In this document: positions 43,127-50,909 of the stretch, one piece after another
Layout of the letters: each line of letters opens with the position of its first letter
Numbering within the stretch: position 1 is the first letter of the stretch
Assembly: GCF_003330845.1 (NCBI RefSeq)
Contig: NZ_CP026121.1
Location: forward strand, 8,227,501 to 8,291,500
Direction: 5' to 3'
DNA from: Streptomyces sp. Go-475
GTDB lineage: Bacteria > Actinomycetota > Actinomycetes > Streptomycetales > Streptomycetaceae
DNA: 64,000 bases
Program-made: the position numbers and the translations under genes
Notes under the pieces: model-generated
The model's input: the letters and a program-made list of their open reading frames with translations, nothing else
What the model was told of the DNA's origin: nothing
Database searches by the model: none

Positions 43127-43255
43127 TCAGGAAGCACGCGCGTACCCGTCAGGCGTAGCGCGACCACCGGATCCGAGAGGCGCTGCTTCGCCCGAGGCGG
43201 GTGGGTGGCCGACAGGAATGTCGAAGGGCAGGTCGAACCGGACGTCCTGAGGCAT
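43127..43255 (-). CDS. 42-aa ORF with terpene-cyclase N-terminal signature
   Basis: It encodes MPQDVRFDLPFDIPV and then GHPPASGEAAPLGSGGRA and a short tail. MPQDVxFxxPF is the standard opening of bacterial class I terpene cyclases such as pentalenene synthase, but the following cyclase sequence is absent. AAGGAAG precedes the ATG at 43255, so it should be translated. It ends 67 bp upstream of, and on the same strand as, the 576-aa gene. It may be a stub left by deletion or a separate leader-like peptide. Confidence 0.5.
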   Translation of the reverse strand: MPQDVRFDLPFDIPVGHPPASGEAAPLGSGGRATPDGYARAS

Positions 43256-43564
43256 GTGCTTCCTTTCGGGAGACGGACCGCAGAGTCCCCCCACCCCTGC
43301 GAGCGGACGGTTCCGTGACCGCCCGCACACTCGAACTGGGCTTCGCAGTCCGAAAGTTGAACCGAGAAGCGGTACGAGGCTGCCCACGGCGTGAATAAGC
43401 CATTCCGTGACCGCGCCGTGATCTCCGTTACTGCCCGAAGCGCATGAGCTGCGTATACTCCCTCGTCCCTCACCCGGTACCGGCTGGTCCGCCGAGCCTC
43501 CGGAGCCTCGGAACGCCACACTGGTCGGAGTCCGTTCGACGACTCTCCAGGAGGCGCACCGACG
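43256..43564. other. 309-bp intergenic region between divergent genes
   Basis: No further gene is supported. It contains a 12-bp direct repeat TTCCGTGACCGC at 43311-43322 and 43403-43414, and the -10-like hexamer TATACT at 43454-43459 (plus strand), about 105 bp upstream of the next gene. Confidence 0.5.
43454..43459 (+). promoter_or_regulatory. Candidate -10 element
   Basis: TATACT is close to the ideal sigma70-type -10, and TATA-rich hexamers are rare here. A matching -35 is weak (TTACTG at 43428-43433 with a 20-bp spacer). It would drive the gene at 43565. Confidence 0.35.
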
Positions 43565-44029
43565 ATGACGTCCGCACCCGCACGCAGCGCTGAGCAGCGC
43601 ACCAAGGACACCCTGCACCGTCTCGAACACGACGTGGACGCCTGGGTCGCCACGGCCGACGGCACGTCGGGGACGCCGTACCTCGTCCCGCTGTCGTTCC
43701 TCTGGAACGGCTCGTACCTGCTGTTCGCCACACCCGCGTCGAGCCCCACCGGACGGAACCTCGCCGCGACCGGCCGGGCCCGGGTGGGCATCGGGCCGAC
43801 CCGCGACGTCGTCATGGTGGACGGCACCGTGGAGACCGTCCAGCCCGCCGAGCTGACGGAGGAGGACGCCGAACTCTTCGCCGCCAAGACCGGGTTCGAC
43901 CCCCGCCGCCTCGCCACGCCGTACCTCTACTTCCGCGTCGTGCCGCGACGGGTGCAGGCCTGGCGGGAGGCCGACGAGCTGGACGGGCGCGAACTCATGC
44001 GCGACGGGCGGTGGTTGACGGCCGACTGA
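43565..44029 (+). CDS. Pyridoxamine 5'-phosphate oxidase-like split-barrel protein
   Basis: A 154-aa protein. DAWVATADGTSGTPYLVPLSFLWNGSYLLFATPASSPTGRNLAATGRARVGI is the strand order of the PPOX/flavin-reductase split barrel, and LYFRVVPRRVQAWRE closes it. Such proteins bind FMN, F420 or heme; which one applies here is not visible. AGGAGG lies about ten bases before the ATG. Confidence 0.85.
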   Translation: MTSAPARSAEQRTKDTLHRLEHDVDAWVATADGTSGTPYLVPLSFLWNGSYLLFATPASSPTGRNLAATGRARVGIGPTRDVVMVDGTVETVQPAELTEEDAELFAAKTGFDPRRLATPYLYFRVVPRRVQAWREADELDGRELMRDGRWLTAD

Positions 44030-44061
44030 ATCGGCCGGACCGGGATATCCGCAAGGTACGG

Positions 44062-44089
44062 GGCCGCGGGGCACGAACGCCCCGCGGCC
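44062..44089 (+). terminator. Hairpin between the split-barrel and VOC genes
   Basis: GGCCGCGGGGC (44062-44072) and GCCCCGCGGCC (44079-44089) form a perfect 11-bp stem with a 6-nt loop. It ends 19 bp before the next start codon, so it may attenuate read-through rather than stop it fully. Confidence 0.65.
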
Positions 44090-44108
44090 GGAATCCCGCG
44101 GAGGAGAC

Positions 44109-44501
44109 ATGGCACTGGTGAAAGCGGGGGTCCTCGTGCTCGACTGTGCCGAGCCCGAGAAGCTCGCCGTGTTCTACAAGGAACTGCTGGAGGGTGAGGA
44201 GGCGGACGCGACGGCCAACCGCGTGGAGATAAGGAGCGCCGACGGCTTCCGGATCGCCCTGCGCCGGGACGTCAACGCGACCCCGCCGAGCTGGCCACGC
44301 CCCGAGAACTCCCTCCAGGCGCACCTGGAGTTCGTGGTGGACGACCTCGACGCGGTGGAACGCCGGGTCATCAGCCTCGGCGGCCGTCCGCTGGAGGCCA
44401 AGGAGGCCTCGGGCCCCCTGGAGGAGCGCGGCTACGCCGACCCGGCGGGCCACTCCTTCACCCTGCGCCGGACCGCGCCGACCGCGCCCAAGCAGGGGTG
44501 A
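44109..44501 (+). CDS. VOC-family (glyoxalase-like) protein
   Basis: A 130-aa protein with two beta-alpha-beta-beta-beta units: AGVLVLDCAEPEKLAVFYKELLEGEE and LQAHLEFVVDDLDAVERRVISLGG, ending in YADPAGHSFTLRR. The vicinal-oxygen-chelate fold is clear, but metal ligands are only partly kept, so it may be a binding protein or an enzyme of unknown substrate. Confidence 0.85.
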   Translation: MALVKAGVLVLDCAEPEKLAVFYKELLEGEEADATANRVEIRSADGFRIALRRDVNATPPSWPRPENSLQAHLEFVVDDLDAVERRVISLGGRPLEAKEASGPLEERGYADPAGHSFTLRRTAPTAPKQG

Positions 44502-44659
44502 CCCGACCGGCCCGGTGGGTGTCCGCGAAGTGGCGGCGGGACTTTGCGGCAGCCCGGCGGCGAACAGGGCGAGCAGTGCGGTCAGGGCGAAGTCCGGGCC
44601 GGTGACGCCGGCCGGGATGAGAGAGCGACGATCAAGGCGGACGGCTGACCGCACAGGCC

Positions 44660-44690
44660 GGCCCCGCCCGGCCCGGAGCCGGGCGGGGCC
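44660..44690 (-). terminator. Terminator of the DUF4235 gene
   Basis: A perfect 13-bp stem (GGCCCCGCCCGGC with its complement) and a 5-nt loop, 10 bp downstream of the minus-strand stop at 44700. Confidence 0.85.
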
Positions 44691-44699
44691 GCGCCGCCG

Positions 44700-44996
44700 T
44701 CAGTCCCGGCCGCCCTTCTCGCCGACCGGCCAGGTGCCGGTCGAACGCTCGATGGCCTTGGCGCCCGCGCGGTCCACGGCGCTGCGCACCACGGCGAAGA
44801 TGGCGCCCTGGATCGCGGCGGCCAGCAGGATCTCGCCCCAGCCGCGGTCCTTGTCCAGCGCGTCGGGCGCGTCCTCCTCGTGCCGGATCGCCATCCACGT
44901 CTTGCGGAAGGCGAGCCCGGCCAGCCAGCCGCCGGACCAGCCGAGCACGAAACCCACGGGCTGGTAGGCGAGGGACATCTTCTTCTTCTTGGCCAC
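44700..44996 (-). CDS. DUF4235 small membrane protein
   Basis: A 98-aa protein with PVGFVLGWSGGWLAGLAFRKTW as a first hydrophobic segment and WGEILLAAAIQGAIFAVVRSAVDRAGAKAIERSTGTWP as the second. This is the DUF4235 pattern common in actinobacteria. Function unknown. Confidence 0.88.
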   Translation of the reverse strand: MAKKKKMSLAYQPVGFVLGWSGGWLAGLAFRKTWMAIRHEEDAPDALDKDRGWGEILLAAAIQGAIFAVVRSAVDRAGAKAIERSTGTWPVGEKGGRD

Positions 44997-45035
44997 GGGG
45001 ATCTCCTTGATAGCTGAAAGGGGTGGTGGACGTGG

Positions 45036-46061
45036 TCAGGGTGTGTGCGCGGCCGGGACCCGCTCCTCGGCGCGGACCGGCCCGGGCGGAGTGCCGTCAC
45101 CGAACGGCCGGCCGCCCAGCTCCTCGCGGTGGTGCGGGGTCAGCCAGCCGGACAGGTCCGGCCCCAGGGGCACGATGCGGGTCGGGTTGATGCCCGTGTG
45201 CACCTGGTAGTAGTGCCGCTTGATGTGGTCGAAGTCGACGGTGTCGCCGAACCCGGGCGTCTGGTAGAGGTCGCGGACGTACCCCCACAGCACCTGGTTC
45301 TCCGTCAGCTTCCAGCGGTTGCACTTGAAGTGACCGTGGTAGACGGCGTCGAAACGCACGAGCGTGGTGAACAGCCGGATGTCCGCCTCGGTGATCGTGT
45401 CGCCGACCAGGTACCGCTGCCGCTCCAGGCGGTCGGCGAGCAGCTCCAGCCGCCGGAACACGCCCGCGCAGGCGGCCTCGTACTCCTCCTGCCCGGTGGC
45501 GAACCCCGCCCGGTAGACGCCGTTGTTGACGTCCTCGTAGACGTCCGCCATCACCTCGTCGATCTCGTCGCGCAGCCGCTCCGGGTACAGGTCGGGCGCC
45601 CCCTCCCGGTGCAGGGCCGTCCATTCGGTCGCGAGGTCGAGGGTGAGCTGCTGGTAGTCGTTGGTGACCAGCTTCCCGCTGGGGACGTCCACGACGGCGG
45701 GCACGCTGACCCCGCCGGGGTAGTCCGTCTCGCGGCGGTCGTACGCCTCACTCAGATAGCGGATGCCGAGGACCGGGTCGCGGCCGTCCTCGTCCAGCGT
45801 GAAGCGCCAGCTGCGGTCGTCCTGGACCGGGTCGGCGACGGCCAGGGACAGCGCCTTCTCCAGCCCGAGCAGCCGCCGGGAGACCAGCGACCGGCTCGCC
45901 CACGGGCAGGCGCGGCTGACGACCAGCCGGTAGCGGCCGGCCTCCACCGGCCAGCCGTCCCGGCCGTCCGCCGTGATCCGGTCCGTGAAATGCGCCTTGG
46001 ACCGCTTGAACGTCCTCTTTCCGTAGGCGCTGTTGCCGCCGTCGCCGTCGTCGCGGCTCAT
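45036..46061 (-). CDS. GST-like glutathionyl-hydroquinone reductase-type protein
   Basis: A 341-aa protein. RLVVSRACPWASRSLVSRRLLGLE carries the CPWA active-site motif of Xi-class GSTs (S-glutathionyl-hydroquinone reductases). VPAVVDVPSGKLVTNDY and NNGVYRAGFATGQEEYEAA continue the family pattern, and the C-terminal helical domain contains ITEADIRLFTTLVRFD. Actinobacteria use mycothiol rather than glutathione, so the thiol partner is open. AGGAGG before the ATG at 46061 fixes the start. Confidence 0.9.
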   Translation of the reverse strand: MSRDDGDGGNSAYGKRTFKRSKAHFTDRITADGRDGWPVEAGRYRLVVSRACPWASRSLVSRRLLGLEKALSLAVADPVQDDRSWRFTLDEDGRDPVLGIRYLSEAYDRRETDYPGGVSVPAVVDVPSGKLVTNDYQQLTLDLATEWTALHREGAPDLYPERLRDEIDEVMADVYEDVNNGVYRAGFATGQEEYEAACAGVFRRLELLADRLERQRYLVGDTITEADIRLFTTLVRFDAVYHGHFKCNRWKLTENQVLWGYVRDLYQTPGFGDTVDFDHIKRHYYQVHTGINPTRIVPLGPDLSGWLTPHHREELGGRPFGDGTPPGPVRAEERVPAAHTP

Positions 46062-46181
46062 GGGGAAGACCTCCTTGCCGTACGTGTGGCCTGCTTGTCG
46101 TGCGTGTGCCCTGGTGAACGCGTTCCCCGTTTTCCGCGGACGGCACGGTGTGAGCACCGCCGACCGGGGCAATCGGCGGGG

Positions 46182-47141
46182 GTGACTGAAGAAGGATCTG
46201 ATCGGAGGACACGCGTCACCGTGCTGGTGGCGCTCGCGGCCAATCTGGTGATAGCGGCCGCCAAGGCCGTCGGCGGTCTGGCCGCGGCATCGCCCGCCCT
46301 GCTGTCGGAGGCGGCCCATTCGGTGGCCGACAGCCTGAACGAGGTGTTCTTACTGGCGGCCCTGCGCCGCAGCCGCCGCCCCGCCGACCGGCGTCACCCC
46401 TTCGGCTACGGCAAGGAGCGGTTCTTCTGGTCGCTCCTCGCGGCCGTCGGGATCTTCGTGATGGGAGGCTGCTTCTCCTTCTTCCAGGGCTTCGAAGCCC
46501 TGACGAGCGGAGCGGCGGAGGACCTCGGCGGCTATGTGGCCGGCCTGGTCGTGCTCGGCATCGCCCTCCTCGCGGAGGGCGGCTCCCTGCTGCGGGCCCT
46601 CTACCAGGTGCGCCGGCAGGGCGGTGGGCGCGAGGGGCTGCGGGACCCCGCCCTGCGGACGGTCGTCGCCGAGGACGGCACGGCGGTGCTCGGCGTCACG
46701 CTGGCCATCGCGGGCATGGCGCTGCACATGGTCACCGGCCAGGTGGTGTGGGAGGCGGCCGCCTCGCTCGCGATCGGCGCGCTGCTGGTCTACGTCGCCT
46801 ACCGGCTGGGCCGCGACGCCCGCGACCAGCTGATCGGCGAGGCGGCCGACCCGGAGGCGAGCGGGCGGATCCAGGCACTGCTGCGGGCGCAGCCCGAGAT
46901 CGACAGCGTGGAGGCGCTGTTCACGATGAAGACCGGCCTCGACTCGGCCCTGGTGGCGGCCCGGGTCGATCTGGTGCCGGGCCTGGACAGCGAGCGGGTC
47001 GAGGAGGTCGCGGTGCGCATCAAGCGCTCCATCGCGAGGACGGTGCCCGAGGCCGACCAGATCTTCCTCGACGTCACGGACCGCGTCGCGCGCGAGGCAG
47101 CGGAAAGCCCCGCCGCGACGGGGGAGCGCGGCGGGGCCTGA
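46182..47141 (+). CDS. Cation diffusion facilitator (CDF) transporter
   Basis: A 319-aa membrane protein with six helices and the metal site SEAAHSVADSLNEVF (HxxxD) in helix 2. The second site in helix 5 reads VVAEDGTAVLGV, with one Asp and a Glu instead of the usual DxxxD. The cytoplasmic C-terminal domain (IDSVEALFTMKTGLDSALVAARVDL) is present. It exports divalent metal ions such as zinc or iron. GTG at 46182 has only a weak GGGG ribosome site. Divergent from the GST-like gene. Confidence 0.87.
   Translation: MTEEGSDRRTRVTVLVALAANLVIAAAKAVGGLAAASPALLSEAAHSVADSLNEVFLLAALRRSRRPADRRHPFGYGKERFFWSLLAAVGIFVMGGCFSFFQGFEALTSGAAEDLGGYVAGLVVLGIALLAEGGSLLRALYQVRRQGGGREGLRDPALRTVVAEDGTAVLGVTLAIAGMALHMVTGQVVWEAAASLAIGALLVYVAYRLGRDARDQLIGEAADPEASGRIQALLRAQPEIDSVEALFTMKTGLDSALVAARVDLVPGLDSERVEEVAVRIKRSIARTVPEADQIFLDVTDRVAREAAESPAATGERGGA
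47107..47137 (+). terminator. Hairpin inside the end of the CDF gene
   Basis: GCCCCGCCGCG (47107-47117) and CGCGGCGGGGC (47127-47137) form a perfect 11-bp stem with a 9-nt loop. It encodes the last codons of the transporter and ends 4 bp before the end of its stop codon. Confidence 0.7.
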
Positions 47142-47363
47142 CCCACGCGTGCCCCGCCGCCGACGGTTCATGCGCCCCGACCGGAAAATTTCCCCCGCCG
47201 ATTCCACTCCCCGCCCGCAGCCGGCCGCCCTTCCGTCCGGCACGGAGGGTCACGCCGGCTGCCGGGCGGACGGGGCCCCCCTCCCGGCACGGCTGCCGGG
47301 CGGACCGGCGCCCCCTCCGGCCCGGCCGCTGAGGACACCCCCGGCCGGAAACCGGGAACCCGG

Positions 47364-47813
47364 TCAGTCGTCCTCGGTCGGCTCCAGGACGAAGACCGGG
47401 ATCTCGCGGTCCGTCTTCTTCTGGTACTCGGCGTACGCCGGATACGCCGCGACCGCACGCTCCCACCACTCGGCCTTCTCCGCGCCCGTGACCTCACGGG
47501 CCGTCATGTCCCGCTTGACCGGCCCGTCCTGGAGCTCCACGTGCGGGTCGGACTTGAGGTTGAAGTACCAGACCGGGTGCTTCGGCGCCCCGCCGAGGGA
47601 GGCCACCGCGGCGTACCGCCCCTCGTGCTCCACCCGCATCACCGGACTCTTGCGCAGCTTCCCGGTCCGGGCGCCCCGCGAGGTCAGCACCACCACCGGC
47701 ATCGTGGAGCCCTGCAGGGTCGTCCCCCGCGTGCCCCCGGAACTCTCGTACAGCTCCACCTGCTCGCGCACCCACCGCGTAGGGCTGGGTTCGTACTCGC
47801 CCTCAAGAGGCAT
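47364..47813 (-). CDS. F420-type deazaflavin-dependent nitroreductase (DDN-like)
   Basis: A 149-aa protein: [83 protein letters not shown]. The TSxGxxTGxxRxxPxM and GxPxHPxWxxNL blocks define the deazaflavin-dependent nitroreductase family, whose Mycobacterium member Ddn reduces nitroimidazoles. GGGAGG lies about eight bases before the ATG at 47813. Confidence 0.9.
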   Translation of the reverse strand: MPLEGEYEPSPTRWVREQVELYESSGGTRGTTLQGSTMPVVVLTSRGARTGKLRKSPVMRVEHEGRYAAVASLGGAPKHPVWYFNLKSDPHVELQDGPVKRDMTAREVTGAEKAEWWERAVAAYPAYAEYQKKTDREIPVFVLEPTEDD

Positions 47814-47913
47814 GCAACCGTCCTCCCGTCGCGTCCACGACTGACTGACCGCCGCCTGTAACACCCGAAGGCCGGGGAATCATCCGCACCACGCCGAATC
47901 CCGGCCACGCACC

Positions 47914-48546
47914 TCACCCCGGCGCCACCGCCATCCGTACGGCCAGCGCCGTCATCACCCCGCTCGCGACGAACGCCGTCACCAGCCGGCCCCGCCGCCC
48001 CGTCAGCGCCCGGCCCAGCAGCGCACCGCCCCCGGCGAGCAGCACCTGCCAGCTCGCGGAGGCCGCGAAGGCGGCCAGCACGAACACGCCCTGCTCCAGC
48101 GGCCCGGCCGGCCCCGTGGCGTGGGAGCCGAGCACGAGTGCCGCGAAGTAGACCACGGTGGTGGGGTTGAGCAGGGTGATGCCGAGCAGCCCCCAGAACG
48201 CCCGGGCCGGACGCGGGGGAGCGGGGGCCGTCCGCGTGGCGAGCTGGTGGCCCCGGTACGCGCGCAGCGCGCCGACCGCGCCCCACACCGCCAGCGCGAG
48301 CAGCACCAGCACACAGACCCACCGCAGCGGCCCGAGCACCGGCCGCAGCGCGGCGGCCAGGGCCGTCCCGCCGAGCGTCGCCGCGAAGGCGTACAGCCCG
48401 TCGGCGGTGGCGACGCCGAGCGCGGCGCAGACACCGGTGCGCAGGGACGTGCGGGCGGTGAGGGAGACGAGGTAGGTGCCGACCGCTCCGACGGGGACGG
48501 CGATGCCGTAGCCGGCGAGCAGCCCGGCGACGAGCGCGGCGATCAT
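47914..48546 (-). CDS. LysE-family exporter
   Basis: A 210-aa membrane protein. IAALVAGLLAGYGIAVPVGAVGTYLVSL is the first helix with the family P-x-G motif, and GITLLNPTTVVYFAALVLGS the conserved NP helix. LysE proteins export amino acids or related small metabolites. The ATG at 48546 lacks a properly spaced ribosome site (GGAGGG is 17 nt away) but overlaps the stop of an upstream 34-codon ORF, so translation is likely coupled. The divergent neighbour is a CYP105-like P450. Confidence 0.85.
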   Translation of the reverse strand: MIAALVAGLLAGYGIAVPVGAVGTYLVSLTARTSLRTGVCAALGVATADGLYAFAATLGGTALAAALRPVLGPLRWVCVLVLLALAVWGAVGALRAYRGHQLATRTAPAPPRPARAFWGLLGITLLNPTTVVYFAALVLGSHATGPAGPLEQGVFVLAAFAASASWQVLLAGGGALLGRALTGRRGRLVTAFVASGVMTALAVRMAVAPG

Positions 48547-48647
48547 GACCGCGGCGCGGTCGGCCCTCCACGGCGGCCGGACGTCTGCTGTCGGCGCGCG
48601 GCGGAAGCGGCGGCGGACAGCGACGGACGGGCATCGAAGAAAGACAT
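48543..48647 (-). CDS. Small ORF translationally coupled to the LysE gene
   Basis: 34 codons (MSFFDARPSLSAAASAARRQ, then a basic tail) ending in ATGA with the LysE start. It is Arg/Ala/Ser-rich without a recognisable fold. It could be a regulatory upstream ORF or the real N-terminus of a differently framed gene. AGGA occurs upstream of its ATG at 48647 with acceptable spacing. Confidence 0.35.
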   Translation of the reverse strand: MSFFDARPSLSAAASAARRQQTSGRRGGPTAPRS

Positions 48648-48724
48648 GGCCGGATCCTGACCCCTGCCCCGCCCCACCCACAACCGGTTTTGGATCCCGT
48701 TCGAACAGGAAGACGGCGTTCCTC

Positions 48725-48767
48725 GGCCAAGTTGCACGTCAGCACCGATCTGGCCGAACTTCACGTC
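48725..48767. repeat. Direct repeat in the LysE/P450 divergent promoter region
   Basis: GGCCAAGTTGCACGTC (48725-48740) and GGCCGAACTTCACGTC (48752-48767) match at 12 of 16 positions with a 27-bp period. They may be paired regulator half-sites. Confidence 0.35.
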
Positions 48768-48773
48768 GCTCCA

Positions 48774-48792
48774 TAGATGCCTGGGGCATCTA
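48774..48792. promoter_or_regulatory. 19-bp perfect palindrome upstream of the CYP105-like gene
   Basis: TAGATGCC-tgg-GGCATCTA lies about 40 bp before the P450 start codon, in the region shared with the LysE operon. It is a strong operator candidate; the TetR gene downstream of the ferredoxin has its own, different palindromes. Confidence 0.6.
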
Positions 48793-48833
48793 ATGAAGAT
48801 CGGCACGACGCACTCTTCGTCTGCGAGGTCTTC

Positions 48834-50039
48834 ATGACGGACACGACCGCACCCGCCGCACCCGTCGCCTTCCCCCAGAGCCGCACCTGCCCCTTCCACC
48901 CGCCCACCGGCTACGAGCCGCTGCGCGCCGAGCGCCCCCTGACCCGGATCACCCTCTTCGACGGCCGCGAGGCCTGGCTCGTGACCGGGCACGCGACCGC
49001 CCGCGCGCTGCTGGCCGACCCGCGCCTGTCGTCCAACCGCGACCGCCCCGGCTTCCCCGCCCCCACCAAGCGCTTCGCCGGGATCCGCAACCGCCGCACC
49101 GCCCTGCTGGGCGTCGACGACCCCGAGCACCGCACCCAGCGGCGCATGGTCGTCGGGGACTTCACCCTCAAACGGGCCGTCGAACTGCGGCCGCGCATCC
49201 AGCAGATCGTGGACGAACGCCTCGACGCGATGATCGCCCAGGGGCCGCCCGCCGACCTGGTGAGCGCCTTCGCGCTGCCTGTGCCGTCCATGGTGATCTG
49301 CGCCCTGCTCGGGGTCCCGTACGCCGACCACGACTTCTTCGAGACCCAGTCGCGACGGCTGCTGCGCGGCCCGGAGACCGCCGACGTGATGGACGCCCGG
49401 GAGCGGCTGGAGGCGTACTTCGGCGAGCTGATCGACCGCAAGCGGCGCGATCCCGGCCCGGGCCTGCTGGACGACCTGGTCCAGCGGCAGTCGCGCGACG
49501 GCGGGCTCGACCGCGAGGGCCTCATCGCCATGGCCCTCATCCTGCTGGTCGCGGGCCACGAGACGACCGCCAACATGATCTCGCTCGGCACCTTCACGCT
49601 GCTCCAGCACCCCGAGCGGCTCGCCGAGCTGCGCGCCGCCCCGGAGCTGGTGCCCACCGCGGTCGAGGAGCTGATGCGGATGCTGTCCATCGCGGACGGC
49701 CTGCTGCGCCTCGCCGTCGAGGACATCGAGGTGGCCGGCACGACGATCCGCAGGGGGGACGGCGTGGTCTTCGCGACCTCCCTCATCAACCGCGACGAGA
49801 CCGTCTACCCCGAGCCGGACACGCTCGACTGGAACCGCCCCGCCCGTCACCACGTCGCGTTCGGCTTCGGCATCCACCAGTGCCTCGGCCAGAACCTCGC
49901 CCGCGCCGAACTGGAGATCGCCCTGCGCAGCCTCTTCGACCGGCTGCCCGGCCTGCGCCTGGCCGCCCCGGCCGAGGAGATCCCCTTCAAACCGGGCGAC
50001 ACGATCCAGGGGATGCTGGAACTCCCCGTGACCTGGTAA
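48834..50039 (+). CDS. Cytochrome P450, CYP105-like
   Basis: A 401-aa P450 starting MTDTTAPAAPVAFPQSRTCPFHPP. I-helix ALILLVAGHETTANMISL, K-helix EELMR, and heme loop FGFGIHQCLGQNLARAELE. The order CPF-x-PP, DDPEHRTQRRMVVGDFTLKR and the ferredoxin gene directly after it are typical of the CYP105 family, broad xenobiotic or antibiotic-tailoring oxidases. GAGG at 48825-48828 sets the ATG at 48834. Confidence 0.93.
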   Translation: MTDTTAPAAPVAFPQSRTCPFHPPTGYEPLRAERPLTRITLFDGREAWLVTGHATARALLADPRLSSNRDRPGFPAPTKRFAGIRNRRTALLGVDDPEHRTQRRMVVGDFTLKRAVELRPRIQQIVDERLDAMIAQGPPADLVSAFALPVPSMVICALLGVPYADHDFFETQSRRLLRGPETADVMDARERLEAYFGELIDRKRRDPGPGLLDDLVQRQSRDGGLDREGLIAMALILLVAGHETTANMISLGTFTLLQHPERLAELRAAPELVPTAVEELMRMLSIADGLLRLAVEDIEVAGTTIRRGDGVVFATSLINRDETVYPEPDTLDWNRPARHHVAFGFGIHQCLGQNLARAELEIALRSLFDRLPGLRLAAPAEEIPFKPGDTIQGMLELPVTW

Positions 50040-50051
50040 GAGGCTTCGGGA

Positions 50052-50252
50052 ATGCGCATCGACATCGACAAGGACGTCTGCATCGGCGCGGGCCAGTGCG
50101 CCCTCACCGCCCCGGACGTGTTCACCCAGGACGACGACGGCTACAGCACCGTGCTGCCCGGCCGGGAGGACGGCGGCGGCAGCCCCCTGCTGCGGGAGGC
50201 GGCCCGCGCCTGCCCGGTGAGCGCCATCACCGTCTCCGAGACCGTGGGCTGA
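50052..50252 (+). CDS. 3Fe-4S ferredoxin partner of the P450
   Basis: A 66-aa ferredoxin. CIGAGQC (residues 10-16) and ARACPVSAI provide three cysteines. The position of the second cysteine in four-Fe clusters is occupied by Ala (GAGQC-ALTAP), which matches the single 3Fe-4S ferredoxins that feed CYP105 enzymes. It starts 12 bp after the P450 stop. Confidence 0.94.
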   Translation: MRIDIDKDVCIGAGQCALTAPDVFTQDDDGYSTVLPGREDGGGSPLLREAARACPVSAITVSETVG

Positions 50253-50261
50253 CGCCGTAGC

Positions 50262-50813
50262 TCATCCGGCGCGCAGGAGCAGCCGGGCCGCCTCGCGCGC
50301 CTCGGCGGCGGGCCCGGCGCTCCTGGTGACGCCCGCCGTGACCATCGCGCCCTCGGCCAGCAGGAACAGCTGCCCGCCCAGCGCGGCGGGCAGCCCCGCC
50401 GCCCCGACGAGGGAGTCGAGGTACTCGCGGAAGGCCCGCTTGTGCGCCCGCACCTGCGCGGCCACCCGCGCGGACGTGGCGCCCAGCTCGCCGTACGCGT
50501 TGATCCACGCGCAACCGCGGAAGTCCGGCTCGCCGAACCACCCGCCCAGCCAGTCGAACACGGCCAGGATCCGCTCCTCGGGCTCCCCGTGCCGCTCGAC
50601 GTACTCGGCCAGCCGCCCGCGCCAGCGCGCGTCCCGCCGCTCCAGATACGCCTCCACCAACTGCTCCTTCGCCGGGAACAGCTGGTAGAGCCGCTTGAGC
50701 GAGACCCCGGACGCGCCGCGGACGTCGTCCATGCCGACCGACTGCACGCCCCGCCCGTAGAACAGCTCCTCGGCGGCGTCCAGGGCCCGCTCCCGGGCCT
50801 CCGCACGGTCCAT
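50262..50813 (-). CDS. TetR/AcrR-family regulator
   Basis: A 183-aa protein with ALDAAEELFYGRGVQSVGMDDVRGASGVSLKRLYQLFPAKEQLVEAYLERRD as the DNA-binding helices and a ligand domain including WLGGWFGEPDFRGCAWINAYGEL. This LFPAKEQL...FRGCAWINA form is a common actinobacterial subfamily. It is convergent with the ferredoxin gene and divergent from the SnoaL-like gene; the paired palindromes in the latter gap point to control of itself and that gene. Confidence 0.9.
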   Translation of the reverse strand: MDRAEARERALDAAEELFYGRGVQSVGMDDVRGASGVSLKRLYQLFPAKEQLVEAYLERRDARWRGRLAEYVERHGEPEERILAVFDWLGGWFGEPDFRGCAWINAYGELGATSARVAAQVRAHKRAFREYLDSLVGAAGLPAALGGQLFLLAEGAMVTAGVTRSAGPAAEAREAARLLLRAG

Positions 50814-50833
50814 GAACGACTCCTCCTTGACGC

Positions 50834-50849
50834 GAGAACGAGCGTTCTC
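50834..50849. promoter_or_regulatory. TetR operator 1
   Basis: GAGAACG-ag-CGTTCTC, a perfect palindrome between the TetR gene and the SnoaL-like gene. Confidence 0.75.
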
Positions 50850-50868
50850 CTACCGTAGCAGCCACCCT

Positions 50869-50886
50869 GGAGAACGCTCGTTCTCC
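50869..50886. promoter_or_regulatory. TetR operator 2
   Basis: GGAGAACG-ct-CGTTCTCC, a perfect palindrome with 8-bp arms sharing GAGAACGnnCGTTCTC with operator 1. The centres are 36 bp apart. Confidence 0.75.
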
Positions 50887-50909
50887 ACCGCCGCTGACCG
50901 GGAGGATCC

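Noticed and set aside
41329..43917. Extended 862-codon form of the uncharacterised protein
   Set aside because: The extra N-terminal part is antisense to the small ORF region and the split-barrel gene; the GTG at 43059 has a good ribosome site.
44502..44659. Minus-strand frame with a hydrophobic stretch (ALTALLALFAAGL)
   Set aside because: It has no ribosome site and no family resemblance, and the region is short; not called as a gene.
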